A stretch of 64,000 nucleotides of DNA, from assembly GCF_015751895.1 (NCBI RefSeq), contig NZ_JADOTZ010000001.1:682001-746000 (forward strand), given 5' to 3'. A program made the position numbers and the translations under genes. How positions within the stretch are numbered: position 1 is the first letter of the stretch; each line of letters starts with the position of its first letter. The notes below the pieces were generated by a model. That model ran no database searches and had not been told where the DNA came from. It was given only the letters and a program-made list of their open reading frames with translations. Positions 44,497-56,842 of the stretch are shown here, one piece after another. The stretch comes from Zhihengliuella flava. GTDB taxonomy: Bacteria > Actinomycetota > Actinomycetes > Actinomycetales > Micrococcaceae.

Positions 44497-46008
44497 CTAG
44501 CCGTCGACGCCGAGCTTCTCCAACACGATCTCGCGGACGCGCCCGGCGTCCGCTTGGCCGCGCGTCGCCTTCATGACGGGACCAATCAGGGCGCCGACGG
44601 CCTGCAGCTTGCCCCCCTTGATCTTCTCCACCACGTCCGGCATCTGCGCCATCGCGTCGTCGATGGCCGCGCCGAGCGCGGAGTCATCATTGACGACGGC
44701 GAGGCCGCGCTTCTCGACGATCTCTGCCGGGGCGCCCTCACCGGCGATCACGTATTCCAGAACCTGGCGGGCGATCTTGTCATTGATCTTCTGGGCCTCG
44801 ATCAGCGCGTTGAGCTCGATGATCGTTGCGCTCGTGACACCCAGCTCGGTCGGTTCGACCTCGGCGTTCTTGGCCAGACGAGAGATCTCGCCCATCCACC
44901 ACTTGCGGGCCACCGCTGCGGTGGCGCCGGCGGCGATGGTCTCCTCAATCGCCTCCAGCAGCCCCGCATTCACGACGTCGCGGAACTCGGCGTCCGAGTA
45001 GCCCCAGTCGGCCTTCAGTCGCTTGCGTCGCTCCGCCGGCGGTTCCGGCAGGCGGGAGCGCAGTTCCTCGATCCATTCCGCCGTCGTGACGATCGGGACG
45101 AGGTCCGGCTCCGGGAAGTAGCGGTAATCATCCGCATCCGACTTCGGGCGGCCCGACGTCGTCGTGCGCGTGTCCTCGTGCCAGTGCCGCGTTTCCTGAA
45201 TGATCGACTCACCAGCATCAAGCAGCCCCGCCTGGCGGGAGATTTCGAAACGCACCGCGTGATCCACCGCGCGCAGCGAGTTCACATTCTTGGTCTCGGT
45301 GCGGGTGCCGAACGCCTCGGCGTCCTTGCGCATCAGGGACACGTTCGCGTCGCAACGCACGTTGCCGCGCTCCATGCGGGCATCGGAGACGCCGAGGTTG
45401 CGCACGATCTCCCGGATCGCGGCCACGTAGGCTTTGGCCACCTCCGGGGCGCGGGTTCCGGCGCCGACGATCGGCTTGGTAACAATCTCGATCAACGGCA
45501 CGCCGGCGCGGTTGTAATCCACCAGGGAAAAGTCGGCGCCCTGAATGCGGCCTGCGGCCCCTCCCATGTGGGTGAGCTTTCCGGCGTCCTCCTCCATGTG
45601 CGCGCGCTCGATCTCGACGCGGAAGACCTCTCCGTCCTCGAGCTCGACGTCCAAAAAGCCGTCGAAGGCAATCGGATCGTCGTACTGCGAGGTCTGGAAG
45701 TTCTTGGGCGTATCCGGGTAGAAGTAGTTCTTCCGGGCGAAGCCGCACTTCTCGGCGATCTGGCAGTTCAGCGCCAGACCGATCATGATGGCGGATTCGA
45801 CGGCGGTCTTATTCACCACCGGCAGCACGCCCGGCAGGCCGAGGTCCACCTCGTTAACGTTCGTGTTCGGCGCATCGCCGAACGCGTTGGGGGCGGAGGA
45901 GAACATCTTCGTCTTGGTGTTCAACTCGACGTGGACCTCGAACCCGAGGACCGGGTCATAGGTCTGCAGCGCGGTCTCGAAGTCCACCAGATTCTCAGTG
46001 GCGCTCAT
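44497..46008 (-). CDS. gatB: Asp/Glu-tRNA amidotransferase subunit B
   Basis: 503 aa, the kinase-like subunit of GatCAB, which phosphorylates and positions the misacylated tRNA. YDPVLGFEVHVELNTKTKMFS, the later VNEVDLGLPGVLPV, and the C-terminal helical YqeY-like tail are present. I used the ATG at 46008 (AGGAAGG eleven bases upstream); a GTG at 46020 would overlap gatA. The order gatC-gatA-gatB is standard. Confidence 0.97.
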   Translation of the reverse strand: MSATENLVDFETALQTYDPVLGFEVHVELNTKTKMFSSAPNAFGDAPNTNVNEVDLGLPGVLPVVNKTAVESAIMIGLALNCQIAEKCGFARKNYFYPDTPKNFQTSQYDDPIAFDGFLDVELEDGEVFRVEIERAHMEEDAGKLTHMGGAAGRIQGADFSLVDYNRAGVPLIEIVTKPIVGAGTRAPEVAKAYVAAIREIVRNLGVSDARMERGNVRCDANVSLMRKDAEAFGTRTETKNVNSLRAVDHAVRFEISRQAGLLDAGESIIQETRHWHEDTRTTTSGRPKSDADDYRYFPEPDLVPIVTTAEWIEELRSRLPEPPAERRKRLKADWGYSDAEFRDVVNAGLLEAIEETIAAGATAAVARKWWMGEISRLAKNAEVEPTELGVTSATIIELNALIEAQKINDKIARQVLEYVIAGEGAPAEIVEKRGLAVVNDDSALGAAIDDAMAQMPDVVEKIKGGKLQAVGALIGPVMKATRGQADAGRVREIVLEKLGVDG

Positions 46009-46009
46009 C

Positions 46010-47557
46010 TCAGGCAGCACCTTCCTCGATTGCGGCGGCCAGCTCCGGCGCCTGGGTGATCAGCGGAGCGCCCCACGCGTCCTCGAGTAACTTCTCGAGG
46101 GCGGCGCCAGCGCGGTAGACGCGGGCGTCTTCGCGAGCCGGGGCGAGGAACTGGATGCCCACCGGCAGGCCCTCCGAGAGGCCTCCCGGGACCGAGATTC
46201 CCGGCACACCCGCGAGGTTCGCCGGGATGGTCGCGACGTCGTTGAGGTACATGGAGAGCGGATCATCACTCTTGGAACCGAACTCGAACGCCACGTTCGG
46301 GCTGGTCGGGGAAACCAAGACGTCCGCCTGCTCGAACGCGGCGTCGAAGTCGCGCTGGACCAGCGTGCGCACCTGCTGGGCGGAACCATAGTAGGCGTCG
46401 TAGTAGCCCGCGGAAAGTGCGTACGTCCCGAGGATGATGCGGCGCTTGACCTCGTCGCCGAACCCCGCCGCGCGGGTAGCCCCCATCACGCGTTCGATGG
46501 TGACCGGTCCGTCCTTCGGCAACACCCGCTGGCCGTAGCGGACGCCGTCGAACTTGGCCAGGTTGGAGGACACCTCACTCGGCATAATGAGGTAGTAGGC
46601 GCCGAGCGCGTACTTGAAGTTGGGGCAGGAGACCTCCACGACCTCGGCGCCGGCGGCCTTGAGCAATTCCAGCGACTCGTCGAATCGCTGCTGCACCCCG
46701 GCCTGGTACCCCTCCCCCGTGAGTTCCTTGATGACGCCGACGCGCAGGCCCGTCAGGTCGCCGGTCGCGCCGGCCTTGGCGGCCTCGACCAGCGCTGGCA
46801 CCGGGTCGGTGAGCGAGGTTGAGTCGCGTTTGTCATGCCCGGCGATCAGCTCATGCAGGTACGCCGAATCCAGCACGGTTCGGGACACCGGGCCAATCTG
46901 GTCCAGCGAAGAGGCCATGGCGATGGCGCCATAGCGGGACACCGAGCCGTACGTCGGCTTGACGCCAACGGTGCCGGTAACGGCGCCGGGCTGGCGGATG
47001 GAGCCGCCGGTGTCCGTACCGAGCGCCAAGGGCGCTTCGAAGGCGGCGACGGCGGCCGCGGAACCGCCACCGGAGCCGCCCGGGATACGGTCCAGATCCC
47101 AGGGGTTGCGCGTATTTCCGTAGGCCGAATGCTCGGTGGAGGAACCCATCGCGAACTCGTCCAGATTCGTCTTGCCGAGCATCGGCAGCTTGGCGGCCCG
47201 AATCTTATCGATCACCGTCGCGTCGTACGGGCTCATCCAGCCCTCGAGCATTTTGGACGCCGCCGTCGTCGGCTGGCCCACGGTCACGATGAGGTCCTTG
47301 ATGGCGATGGGCACACCAGCCAGCGGATGGAGGGAGTCGGCCTCGGCGCCGCCGGCGGCGCGAATCGCGTCCACCTCCGCGGCCACGGCCAGCGCCTCCT
47401 CGGCGTTGACGTGCAGGAACGCGTGGACGCCGCGCTCGCCACCGTCGACGGCCGCGATGCGGTCCAGATGGGCCTGCACGGCCTCAACGGAGGTCACCTC
47501 GCCGGAGCGCAGTTTCTCGGCCAGCGCGGCGGCGGAGAGATTAATCAGTTCGGTCAT
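46010..47557 (-). CDS. gatA: Asp/Glu-tRNA amidotransferase subunit A
   Basis: 515 aa amidase-signature subunit that releases ammonia from glutamine. The catalytic Lys is in [10 protein letters not shown], and the Ser-Ser pair lies in [15 protein letters not shown] and [15 protein letters not shown]. It starts three bases after gatC stops. Confidence 0.98.
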   Translation of the reverse strand: MTELINLSAAALAEKLRSGEVTSVEAVQAHLDRIAAVDGGERGVHAFLHVNAEEALAVAAEVDAIRAAGGAEADSLHPLAGVPIAIKDLIVTVGQPTTAASKMLEGWMSPYDATVIDKIRAAKLPMLGKTNLDEFAMGSSTEHSAYGNTRNPWDLDRIPGGSGGGSAAAVAAFEAPLALGTDTGGSIRQPGAVTGTVGVKPTYGSVSRYGAIAMASSLDQIGPVSRTVLDSAYLHELIAGHDKRDSTSLTDPVPALVEAAKAGATGDLTGLRVGVIKELTGEGYQAGVQQRFDESLELLKAAGAEVVEVSCPNFKYALGAYYLIMPSEVSSNLAKFDGVRYGQRVLPKDGPVTIERVMGATRAAGFGDEVKRRIILGTYALSAGYYDAYYGSAQQVRTLVQRDFDAAFEQADVLVSPTSPNVAFEFGSKSDDPLSMYLNDVATIPANLAGVPGISVPGGLSEGLPVGIQFLAPAREDARVYRAGAALEKLLEDAWGAPLITQAPELAAAIEEGAA

Positions 47558-47560
47558 CGC

Positions 47561-47857
47561 TTACTCCCCATCCAGAATCGCCGGCACCTTGAAGCGGTCC
47601 TCGTCCGCATCGGGCGCGTTGGAGAGGGCCTGCTCGGGCGTCAGCGTGTGCCCCACCACGTCCTCGCGCAGCACATTCTGCAGCGGCAGCGGGTGGCTGG
47701 TGGCCGGGACATCGTCTCCGGCGGCTTCGCTCACGGAGGCGATCGAATCGACGATGACGGACAGTTCGCCCGTCATCTTCTCCAGTTCGGCATCATCCAT
47801 TTCGATGTGCGCGAGCCGGGCCAAATGGGCCACGTCCTCACGGCTGATGGCAGACAT
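47561..47857 (-). CDS. gatC: Asp/Glu-tRNA amidotransferase subunit C
   Basis: 98 aa small scaffold subunit of GatCAB. ISREDVAHLARLAHIEMDDAELEKM is the conserved N-terminal helix pair, and the extended C-terminus wraps the A subunit. GGGAG lies four bases before the ATG. With GatCAB in place the cell can form Gln-tRNA(Gln), and possibly Asn-tRNA(Asn), indirectly. Confidence 0.95.
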   Translation of the reverse strand: MSAISREDVAHLARLAHIEMDDAELEKMTGELSVIVDSIASVSEAAGDDVPATSHPLPLQNVLREDVVGHTLTPEQALSNAPDADEDRFKVPAILDGE

Positions 47858-47908
47858 GTAGCTCCCGATGTGGTTGGGGTTCTCAGTTCAGACTTATTCT
47901 ATTCCAGC

Positions 47909-48364
47909 TCAGCCACGCGAGGCGTGCGAGCGGACCGTCTCCAGCGCGCGGGCACGGTCCGTCGCCACATAGTGCTCCTCGCTCGTCAGCACGGTGGGCA
48001 CGGTCTCGTTGCCACCGTTGAGCTCGCGCACCCGGGCCGCGGCGTCGTCATCTTTCCAGATATTGACCCAGTAGACGTCCTTGAGGTGGGAGCGCAGCTT
48101 CCACATCAGGCGCAGGCAGAACGTACATCCCGGACGCCAGAAGACCGCCACTCCCCCGTCGGCCACATGCTGCTCAACGCCCGCGTCCGGGCGGGAAGGC
48201 ACGACGGCGGCGATGGCGGTAAAGCCCGAAAAGATGGCCAGACCCAGCGCAAAGGCCACGGCCACCCCGTCCACCGGGCCGGACAGCGCGCGAGCGGCCA
48301 CGAGCGCTGCGAGAACAAGGATCAAGAGGGTTAGCACCCACGGCTGGGCAAAAAGACGACGCAT
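47909..48364 (-). CDS. Membrane-anchored glutaredoxin-like protein
   Basis: 151 aa. Two hydrophobic helices (residues 9-24 and 33-55) precede a glutaredoxin/thioredoxin-like domain with C80-T-F-C83 in VFWRPGCTFCLRL and the cis-Pro segment NETVPTVLT. It is likely a membrane-tethered thiol oxidoreductase, with its domain side not certain. The ATG at 48364 is preceded by a GGGTGGGG stretch; a GTG three codons earlier is possible. It lies just upstream of gatC, on the other side of a 50-base gap. Confidence 0.85.
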   Translation of the reverse strand: MRRLFAQPWVLTLLILVLAALVAARALSGPVDGVAVAFALGLAIFSGFTAIAAVVPSRPDAGVEQHVADGGVAVFWRPGCTFCLRLMWKLRSHLKDVYWVNIWKDDDAAARVRELNGGNETVPTVLTSEEHYVATDRARALETVRSHASRG

Positions 48365-48418
48365 GGACCCCACCCTATCGAAGTGGGCTGATTCGCGCCG
48401 GGCCGTGCTCGCGTGGGA

Positions 48419-48908
48419 CTAGACGTCCTTGGTGTAAACCACCAGCGGCGCCCCGTTGCTGGGGACGAACCAGTCTCGCTCGGGCACGTGGGTGAAGCCC
48501 TCCGACTCGTAGAGCGCCCGGGCCGGCGCCCAACTGCCGCCCGTCGTCAGCGCCAGCCGCGCCACGGCGTCGTCCTGCTCGCCCAGCGCGACGACGGCGC
48601 GCACCAATGCGCGTCCCGATCCGCTGCGCTGGATGTGCGGGTCCACCGCCAGCATGCGCATCTCCAACTCGTCATCGCGGCAGATGTCCGCGTACTTCGA
48701 GCCCGGGCGGATCACGGAAATCGACGCGATCAGCTGACCGTCACGCTCAGCCACGAAGAGCTCCGCGTGCTGGGCGCGATCGGCAGTATCCGCAATGAAA
48801 TCGAAGTAGGTGGAATCCGGGTCGAAATACCCGGTCGCGCGATACGCGGCGAGCGTGACGCGAGTAATTCCCTCAAAGTCTTCGGTAGTTGCGGGGCGGA
48901 TGACGATC

Positions 48909-48919
<11 letters not shown>
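48419..48919 (-). CDS. GNAT-family N-acetyltransferase
   Basis: 166 aa single GNAT domain. The acetyl-CoA site is in EMRMLAVDPHIQRSGSGRALVRA, and ARALYESEGFTHVPERDWF ends the fold. The TTG start at 48919 overlaps the phosphatase gene's end by 11 bases, so the two are coupled. Substrate unknown. Confidence 0.85.
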
Positions 48920-51967
<3,048 letters not shown>

Positions 51968-52672
51968 CTAGTCGTCCGCGCCGATCGTACTCTCCAATAA
52001 CGTCAGGTCCGCATGGGTGACCAGGTGCGAGGTCACCGCGTGCTCTACCAGCCGCGCCTTGCGATTTGTCGCCAACTTCCCGGCCCCGCCACGCAGGCCG
52101 GCGATGCCCGCCTTGTCCAGCTTGTCGCAGACGTTATCCAGCTTGCGATTGAATTTGGTCGTGGCCCAGCCGAGGCGGGCGGCCGCCGCCGCGCTCGAGG
52201 GGACGGCGCTCAGCCCGGTGCCATCGCGGCGAAGCATCGGCTCCGCCAGGGCGACCACGAGAGCCCGCTGCGATTCCGTCAGGGTCACCGGGCCAATGGT
52301 GGTGGCCCCGTCCGGATCGTCCGCGCTCCACTCCTGCCGGAACGCTGGCTGGTTCATATGCACGCCAAGCTCATACGTCGTCGGACCGGCGGTGAACACC
52401 ACAGTCGTTTGGCTAAACACCAGGGGCAGTCGCGCGCCCGGGGCCAGCCACGCCTGCAAGCCGCCCGTCTTATCGGAGATGGTCGCCGAGAGCCGCTTGC
52501 CGACGTTGGAGAGCCACCAGATCCCGTCATACCGCGCGACCGTGAGGAACTGACGGTGCAGATACGGGTTCTCGTCGACCTCGAGGTCGCCCTCGCGGCC
52601 AATCGTAAAGACCTGCTGGTCCCCCACGGGAAACCATTCGCCGCAGAACTCCACCTGCACGTCCGGGGTCAT
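51968..52672 (-). CDS. Degenerate FHA-domain protein with C-terminal helical domain
   Basis: 234 aa. The N-terminal 100 residues fold like an FHA domain (G25-R26 in FTIGREGDL). The Ser of the SxxH motif is replaced (P36-Y-L-H39) and the Asn-Gly motif is gone, so phosphothreonine binding is doubtful. The C-terminal 110 residues (LTESQRALVVALAEPMLRR..., LGWATTKFNRKLDNVCDKL) look like a small winged-helix domain. It is the last gene of the kinase module; start overlaps the kinase stop (ATGA) and it ends nine bases before ligA. Confidence 0.78.
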   Translation of the reverse strand: MTPDVQVEFCGEWFPVGDQQVFTIGREGDLEVDENPYLHRQFLTVARYDGIWWLSNVGKRLSATISDKTGGLQAWLAPGARLPLVFSQTTVVFTAGPTTYELGVHMNQPAFRQEWSADDPDGATTIGPVTLTESQRALVVALAEPMLRRDGTGLSAVPSSAAAAARLGWATTKFNRKLDNVCDKLDKAGIAGLRGGAGKLATNRKARLVEHAVTSHLVTHADLTLLESTIGADD

Positions 52673-54288
52673 TCGCCCGCCTCCCCGCTCGCGGACGCGT
52701 CCCCCGTGCAGTGCCGCACCGGTTCGGAGACCCTACCGTCGTCACGCACCAGCAGGACTTCGATACACGTCGGGCCGTCGGCGCGACGTGGCGTGGTGGC
52801 GGCGGCGGCGTCCGTGCGCTGGACCTCCCCCTCCTGGGCCGCGGTCACCGGGGTCCATTGGTAAAAGTCGCCTTGCTGGGGTTCCGGATTGCTCCACGTA
52901 AACGTGACGTTCTCCCCCTCAGTGGAGTACTTGAAACCGTCGACCACGGGCACCACACCGCCGATCATGGCGTCGGCCGGGTCATCCTGGCTCCCTAGTG
53001 ACGGGACGGCCTGCCGCGGATCCTCCTCCGTAGACAAAGCGTTGACGAGGACGGCACCACCGACGATCACCGCCAAGCCCACGATGATGCCCACCAGCGC
53101 CTTCGGGAAGCGTTGCCGCTCCACCTGCCCGTCGTCGGCCTCCTGCGCCGCCTCAAAACCGCTCAGCTGCTGGTCTTGCCGGGCCGGCCGCGCCGGCTGG
53201 GCCGAACCGGCCGGGGTGAACGACGGCGTCGCCTCCGGGGCGCTCGTTGCCGAGATGGCATGGGTCTCCGCCGGGGCGGGCTGCTCCGCGGTCCACGCGG
53301 CACCCCCAGCGCCTCGGGACCGGGCGGCCGTCTGCGCCCCGTCGATCGATTGGACGCTGCGCACCCGCGTGGCCTCGCCGTCGTCCGGGCCGTGCGCCGG
53401 ATCAGGGTCGATGTGGGCCTCGTCCAGCACCTCGAAAGGCGTCACGCCGAGTCCCAGTTCCGCCTGGATCCGCTGCAAGGCGCGGGCTAGCTGGGCTGCC
53501 GATTCGAACCGTGATCCCGGCGATTTGGCCATCGCCACGGCGAGCGCCTGGTTGAGCGAGACCGGCACATCCTGGCGCGTCAAGGGCTCTAAGGGGGCAT
53601 TGGTAATGCGATGAATGAGCTTCGATTGGGTATTGTCGCCGCCGCGCCGCACAAAGGGTGAATGCCCGGCTAAGAGCGTGTAGATCGTGGCGCCAAGCGA
53701 GTAAACATCCATGCGGACGCCATCGGGCTGTCCGCCGGCGAACGCCTCCGGGGCGGACCACGGGATGGACAACCCGGCGTCGTCCGCGGCGGCCCCGGCG
53801 GTCCCCGAAATACCGAAATCCGTGAGCGCCGGGCGGTTGTAGTCCGTGGTCAGCACGTTGGCCGGCTTGATGTCCCGGTGAATGATGCCGGCGCGATGAG
53901 CGGTTTCCACCGCCGAACTGATCTGGATACCGAGGGTGAGCGCCTCATCCACGCGCAACAGGCTCCGCCGATACCGGGCATCGAGGCCCGGCCTGGAACA
54001 GTACTCCATGGCCAGGTAGGAGCGGCCGTCACCGCTAATGTCCGCCTCGTAGATCGTCACAATGTACGGGTGGGTGGACAGCTGGGCCATGAGGTTCGCT
54101 TCCGACTCGAAGCGACGGCGGGCGGCCTCCGAGGTCACGTCCGCCAAGAGGACCTTCACGGCGACCTTGCGCCGGGGCCGGTCCTGCTCATAAAGGTAGA
54201 CGTCGGAGAAACCGCCGGAGCCCAGCGGATTGAGGTAGGTGAACCCGTCAATCGCGGGGGCCGGGGCCGGCGGACGCTTGCCGCTCAC
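52669..54288 (-). CDS. Membrane Ser/Thr protein kinase
   Basis: 539 aa PknB-type (Hanks) kinase. LGSGGFSDVY is the glycine loop, K45 the ATP lysine, HRDIKPANVL (D139) the catalytic loop, DFG at 157-159 and SAPEAF the APE motif, all intact. A juxtamembrane Pro/Ala/Ser-rich segment (300-395) carries several Thr-rich stretches, then one membrane helix (about 395-418). An extracellular fibronectin-like sensor domain with C508 and C527 closes the protein. No PASTA repeats are present, so it is not a PknB orthologue. Stop/start overlaps join it to both neighbours. Confidence 0.93.
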   Translation of the reverse strand: MSGKRPPAPAPAIDGFTYLNPLGSGGFSDVYLYEQDRPRRKVAVKVLLADVTSEAARRRFESEANLMAQLSTHPYIVTIYEADISGDGRSYLAMEYCSRPGLDARYRRSLLRVDEALTLGIQISSAVETAHRAGIIHRDIKPANVLTTDYNRPALTDFGISGTAGAAADDAGLSIPWSAPEAFAGGQPDGVRMDVYSLGATIYTLLAGHSPFVRRGGDNTQSKLIHRITNAPLEPLTRQDVPVSLNQALAVAMAKSPGSRFESAAQLARALQRIQAELGLGVTPFEVLDEAHIDPDPAHGPDDGEATRVRSVQSIDGAQTAARSRGAGGAAWTAEQPAPAETHAISATSAPEATPSFTPAGSAQPARPARQDQQLSGFEAAQEADDGQVERQRFPKALVGIIVGLAVIVGGAVLVNALSTEEDPRQAVPSLGSQDDPADAMIGGVVPVVDGFKYSTEGENVTFTWSNPEPQQGDFYQWTPVTAAQEGEVQRTDAAAATTPRRADGPTCIEVLLVRDDGRVSEPVRHCTGDASASGEAGE

Positions 54289-55997
54289 GGCAGATCCTCA
54301 AAGCGTAGGCTGACACCGTCGCCGAGGTCGGCGATGTCGCCATCGAGCAGCAGCACCGATTCGTTACGTCCTAGCCGGCGCGGGGCCTGCCCGGGCCGGA
54401 TAAGAACGGTGCCATTGGTGGCGCCGAGATCCACCAAGTCGACGTGCCACCCGTCGACCTTCACTTGGAGATGGGACCGGGAGATGTCTCCGGCCGGGCT
54501 GGAGACCTGCATGAGCTTGGGTTGCGCGTCTCCCGAGAATCCGCGGGCGCTCGGCTGACGCCCGAGCACCACCGAACGCACCAAGGGGCACTGATGGGTC
54601 CGGGCCCCGCTGCCCTCGATCACGGTCATCTTCCCGAGCGGCGGCCGCATCACCTGATGCGCGTCGCCAGAGAGCGCGGCACCGCACGTTGTACACGTCG
54701 TCGCCGTAGGCGGGTTCGCGTGCCCGTCGGCGCAGGCGCGCCCCAGCACAAATTCGCCAGCGTTCGCAGCCGCTGTGGTGTCATGCCCCGTCAGGGTCAA
54801 TCCGTCGTCGGGCTCCGCGGACGGCACGGGGGTCGGCAGGGCGCTGCGGTGCACCGTCTCGCCGTCGTGATCTCCTTCTTCTACCGGTCCACGGCCGCCC
54901 GCAGCGGGCTCGGGCTGCGCCGACGACGCGTGAGGTGCCGACTCGGCAGACGCCGCGCGCGGGGCGTCCCCCGTGCGCCACGGCACCGAATCGATCATGC
55001 CGGGGGCGTCGGCAGGAGCCGGCTCCGGTGCCGCGGGCCCGCGCCGTGGAGCGCGCACCACGGGCGATTCGGCCTCCGCTGCGCCGACCGGCGACGCTGA
55101 GGATGGCCCGGAGGCAGCGGGATGTGCCGGTACCCCGGCTGGGCGGTTGACCAGAATGGTGTTCGCCTCATCCGGATCATCGGCGTCAGGTTCGCCGCCG
55201 GACGCTAGGGAATCGGCCAGGGCGGCAGAGTCCTCGAGGGGCTCACGGGGGCCGAGGATCTCGCCCGCCAAGGAGACTTGCTCCAGCGAGACGTGCTCCC
55301 AAGACAACGAATCCACCTCGACGTCGTCAGCTTCCGGGTACGCGGCTGCGGGCTCCAGCGGCAGGGCCACCTCCGAAACAGGTTCCGGCTCCGGCGTGGG
55401 TTCGGGCGCGGCGGCAGGGCCCGACGGGGGCTGCGCCTCGGGCACTGGCTCGGCCGGTGACTCGTCCTCCGGTGCTGGCTGCTCCTCCGCCGGCGGCTCG
55501 GCGACTTCAGCGTGCGGCGCTGGCTCGGGATGCTGCACGGCCGTTTCCAGAGGCGGCGTACCGGCTTCCGCGACGTCGCGCACCTCCGAAACGCGCACCA
55601 CGCCCTCGCCAATGGGCAGCCACGCGTCCTGTCCGGCGTCCGGGGACTCCACGTGCCACCCGGCGCCTGCCAAGAACCTGCGCTCATGCCACGTGGCGGC
55701 TCCCTCGCCGCTGGTGCTCGAACCTCCGCGCTCGTCCGGCACGCGAATCGTCACGTCGCCTCGCACCACCACATGCGGCGGCGACTGCCGAGCAATGATG
55801 GCAAAATCTGGCAAGCGAGAGATCTGCATCTTGTACGCGCTGAGAATCGCCGAGAGGAGTGACTCCACCGTCGCCTCGGCCATCTGTTCCCACAGCTGCA
55901 CGAGCAGATCGCCCTCAGCCTCGGCCGGCAGCACGACGACGTGGCGGTGCGTCACGAGGGCCCACCGATCACCGGGGCGATAGTGAACGGCCGTCAT
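54285..55997 (-). CDS. FHA protein with N-terminal domain, zinc-ribbon-like motif and disordered linker
   Basis: 570 aa in four parts. Residues 1-140 form an uncharacterised alpha/beta domain (YRPGDRWALVTHRHVVVLPAE...). Residues 145-420 are a Pro/Ala/Glu-rich linker. A C-x3-H-x8-C-x2-C motif (C422, H426, C435, C438) follows, then a C-terminal FHA domain (G479-R480, S506-x-x-H509, N528-G-T). The FHA residues are complete, so it should bind phosphothreonine. T280 within EANTILVNR resembles a phospho-motif. Start overlaps the phosphatase stop (ATGA). Confidence 0.88.
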   Translation of the reverse strand: MTAVHYRPGDRWALVTHRHVVVLPAEAEGDLLVQLWEQMAEATVESLLSAILSAYKMQISRLPDFAIIARQSPPHVVVRGDVTIRVPDERGGSSTSGEGAATWHERRFLAGAGWHVESPDAGQDAWLPIGEGVVRVSEVRDVAEAGTPPLETAVQHPEPAPHAEVAEPPAEEQPAPEDESPAEPVPEAQPPSGPAAAPEPTPEPEPVSEVALPLEPAAAYPEADDVEVDSLSWEHVSLEQVSLAGEILGPREPLEDSAALADSLASGGEPDADDPDEANTILVNRPAGVPAHPAASGPSSASPVGAAEAESPVVRAPRRGPAAPEPAPADAPGMIDSVPWRTGDAPRAASAESAPHASSAQPEPAAGGRGPVEEGDHDGETVHRSALPTPVPSAEPDDGLTLTGHDTTAAANAGEFVLGRACADGHANPPTATTCTTCGAALSGDAHQVMRPPLGKMTVIEGSGARTHQCPLVRSVVLGRQPSARGFSGDAQPKLMQVSSPAGDISRSHLQVKVDGWHVDLVDLGATNGTVLIRPGQAPRRLGRNESVLLLDGDIADLGDGVSLRFEDLP

Positions 55998-56842
55998 GAC
56001 GTGACCTCCTCGCGTTTAGTCTCCGAGACGCCGACGGGTTCGGTCTGGTTCTCATCCTCTGCGTTGGCGCGAGGCATCGTGTCGGCGACATCGTCGTCGC
56101 CGTGTTCAAGGGCAGCGTCCGCGACGATGACGGTGATATTGTCCCGCCCGCCGGCGCGCAGCCCGGCGTCGATCAGTGCATCGACGGCCGCCTGCGGGTC
56201 CGCCGTCGTGGCCGCGATCTCCTTGAGCACGTCATCCCGCACCTCGCCGGAGAGCCCGTCCGAGCACACCAGCAATCGATCGCCGTCGGAGACCGGCAAC
56301 AACCAAAAGTCGGCGCGGCTGTCGTCCCCCGTGCCCAGGGCCCGGGTAATGACGTGCCGTCGCGGGTGCCACACGGCCTCCGCGGCGGTAATCTCGCCGC
56401 GGTCCAACAGGAGCTGGACCTCGGAGTGATCCACGGTGATCTGTTCAAGCACCCCGGCCGCTAGACGATAGGTTCGCGAATCGCCCACGTTGAACACGAG
56501 CCAGTACGGTTGCCCGTCTTGGTAGACGACGGCGGCACCGGTCACCGTGGTTCCGGCCCGTTCCGATGCGGCCACCCGGATGGCACGATCGGCCTCACGC
56601 ATGAGCGTCTGGACCTGCTCGGCGTCGAACCGTCCCCCGGCCTGCTGGTGCCCCTCGGCCAGCGTCTGCACGCACACGCGGCTGGCCACCTCGCCCGCCT
56701 CGTGTCCGCCCATGCCATCGGCCACAGCGAAGAGGGTGTCCGTGGACAAGTACGAGTCTTCATTGAGCTCGCGGCGCAGGCCGCGGTCAGTTCCTTGACC
56801 GCGGCTAATCCGTACGGGGTGTTCCGTCGTCGCTTCGCTCAC
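55994..56842 (-). CDS. PP2C-type protein phosphatase
   Basis: 282 aa PP2C (PPM) Ser/Thr phosphatase. LRRELNEDSY, VADGMGGHEAG (D42), VFNVGDSRTYR, CSDGLSG and the GRDNITVIVAD motif contain the metal ligands and are all intact. The C-terminal 40 residues are acidic and unconserved. No membrane segment is visible, so it is cytosolic and should reverse the module's kinase. The GTG start at 56842 overlaps the previous stop as GTGA. Confidence 0.93.
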   Translation of the reverse strand: MSEATTEHPVRISRGQGTDRGLRRELNEDSYLSTDTLFAVADGMGGHEAGEVASRVCVQTLAEGHQQAGGRFDAEQVQTLMREADRAIRVAASERAGTTVTGAAVVYQDGQPYWLVFNVGDSRTYRLAAGVLEQITVDHSEVQLLLDRGEITAAEAVWHPRRHVITRALGTGDDSRADFWLLPVSDGDRLLVCSDGLSGEVRDDVLKEIAATTADPQAAVDALIDAGLRAGGRDNITVIVADAALEHGDDDVADTMPRANAEDENQTEPVGVSETKREEVTS

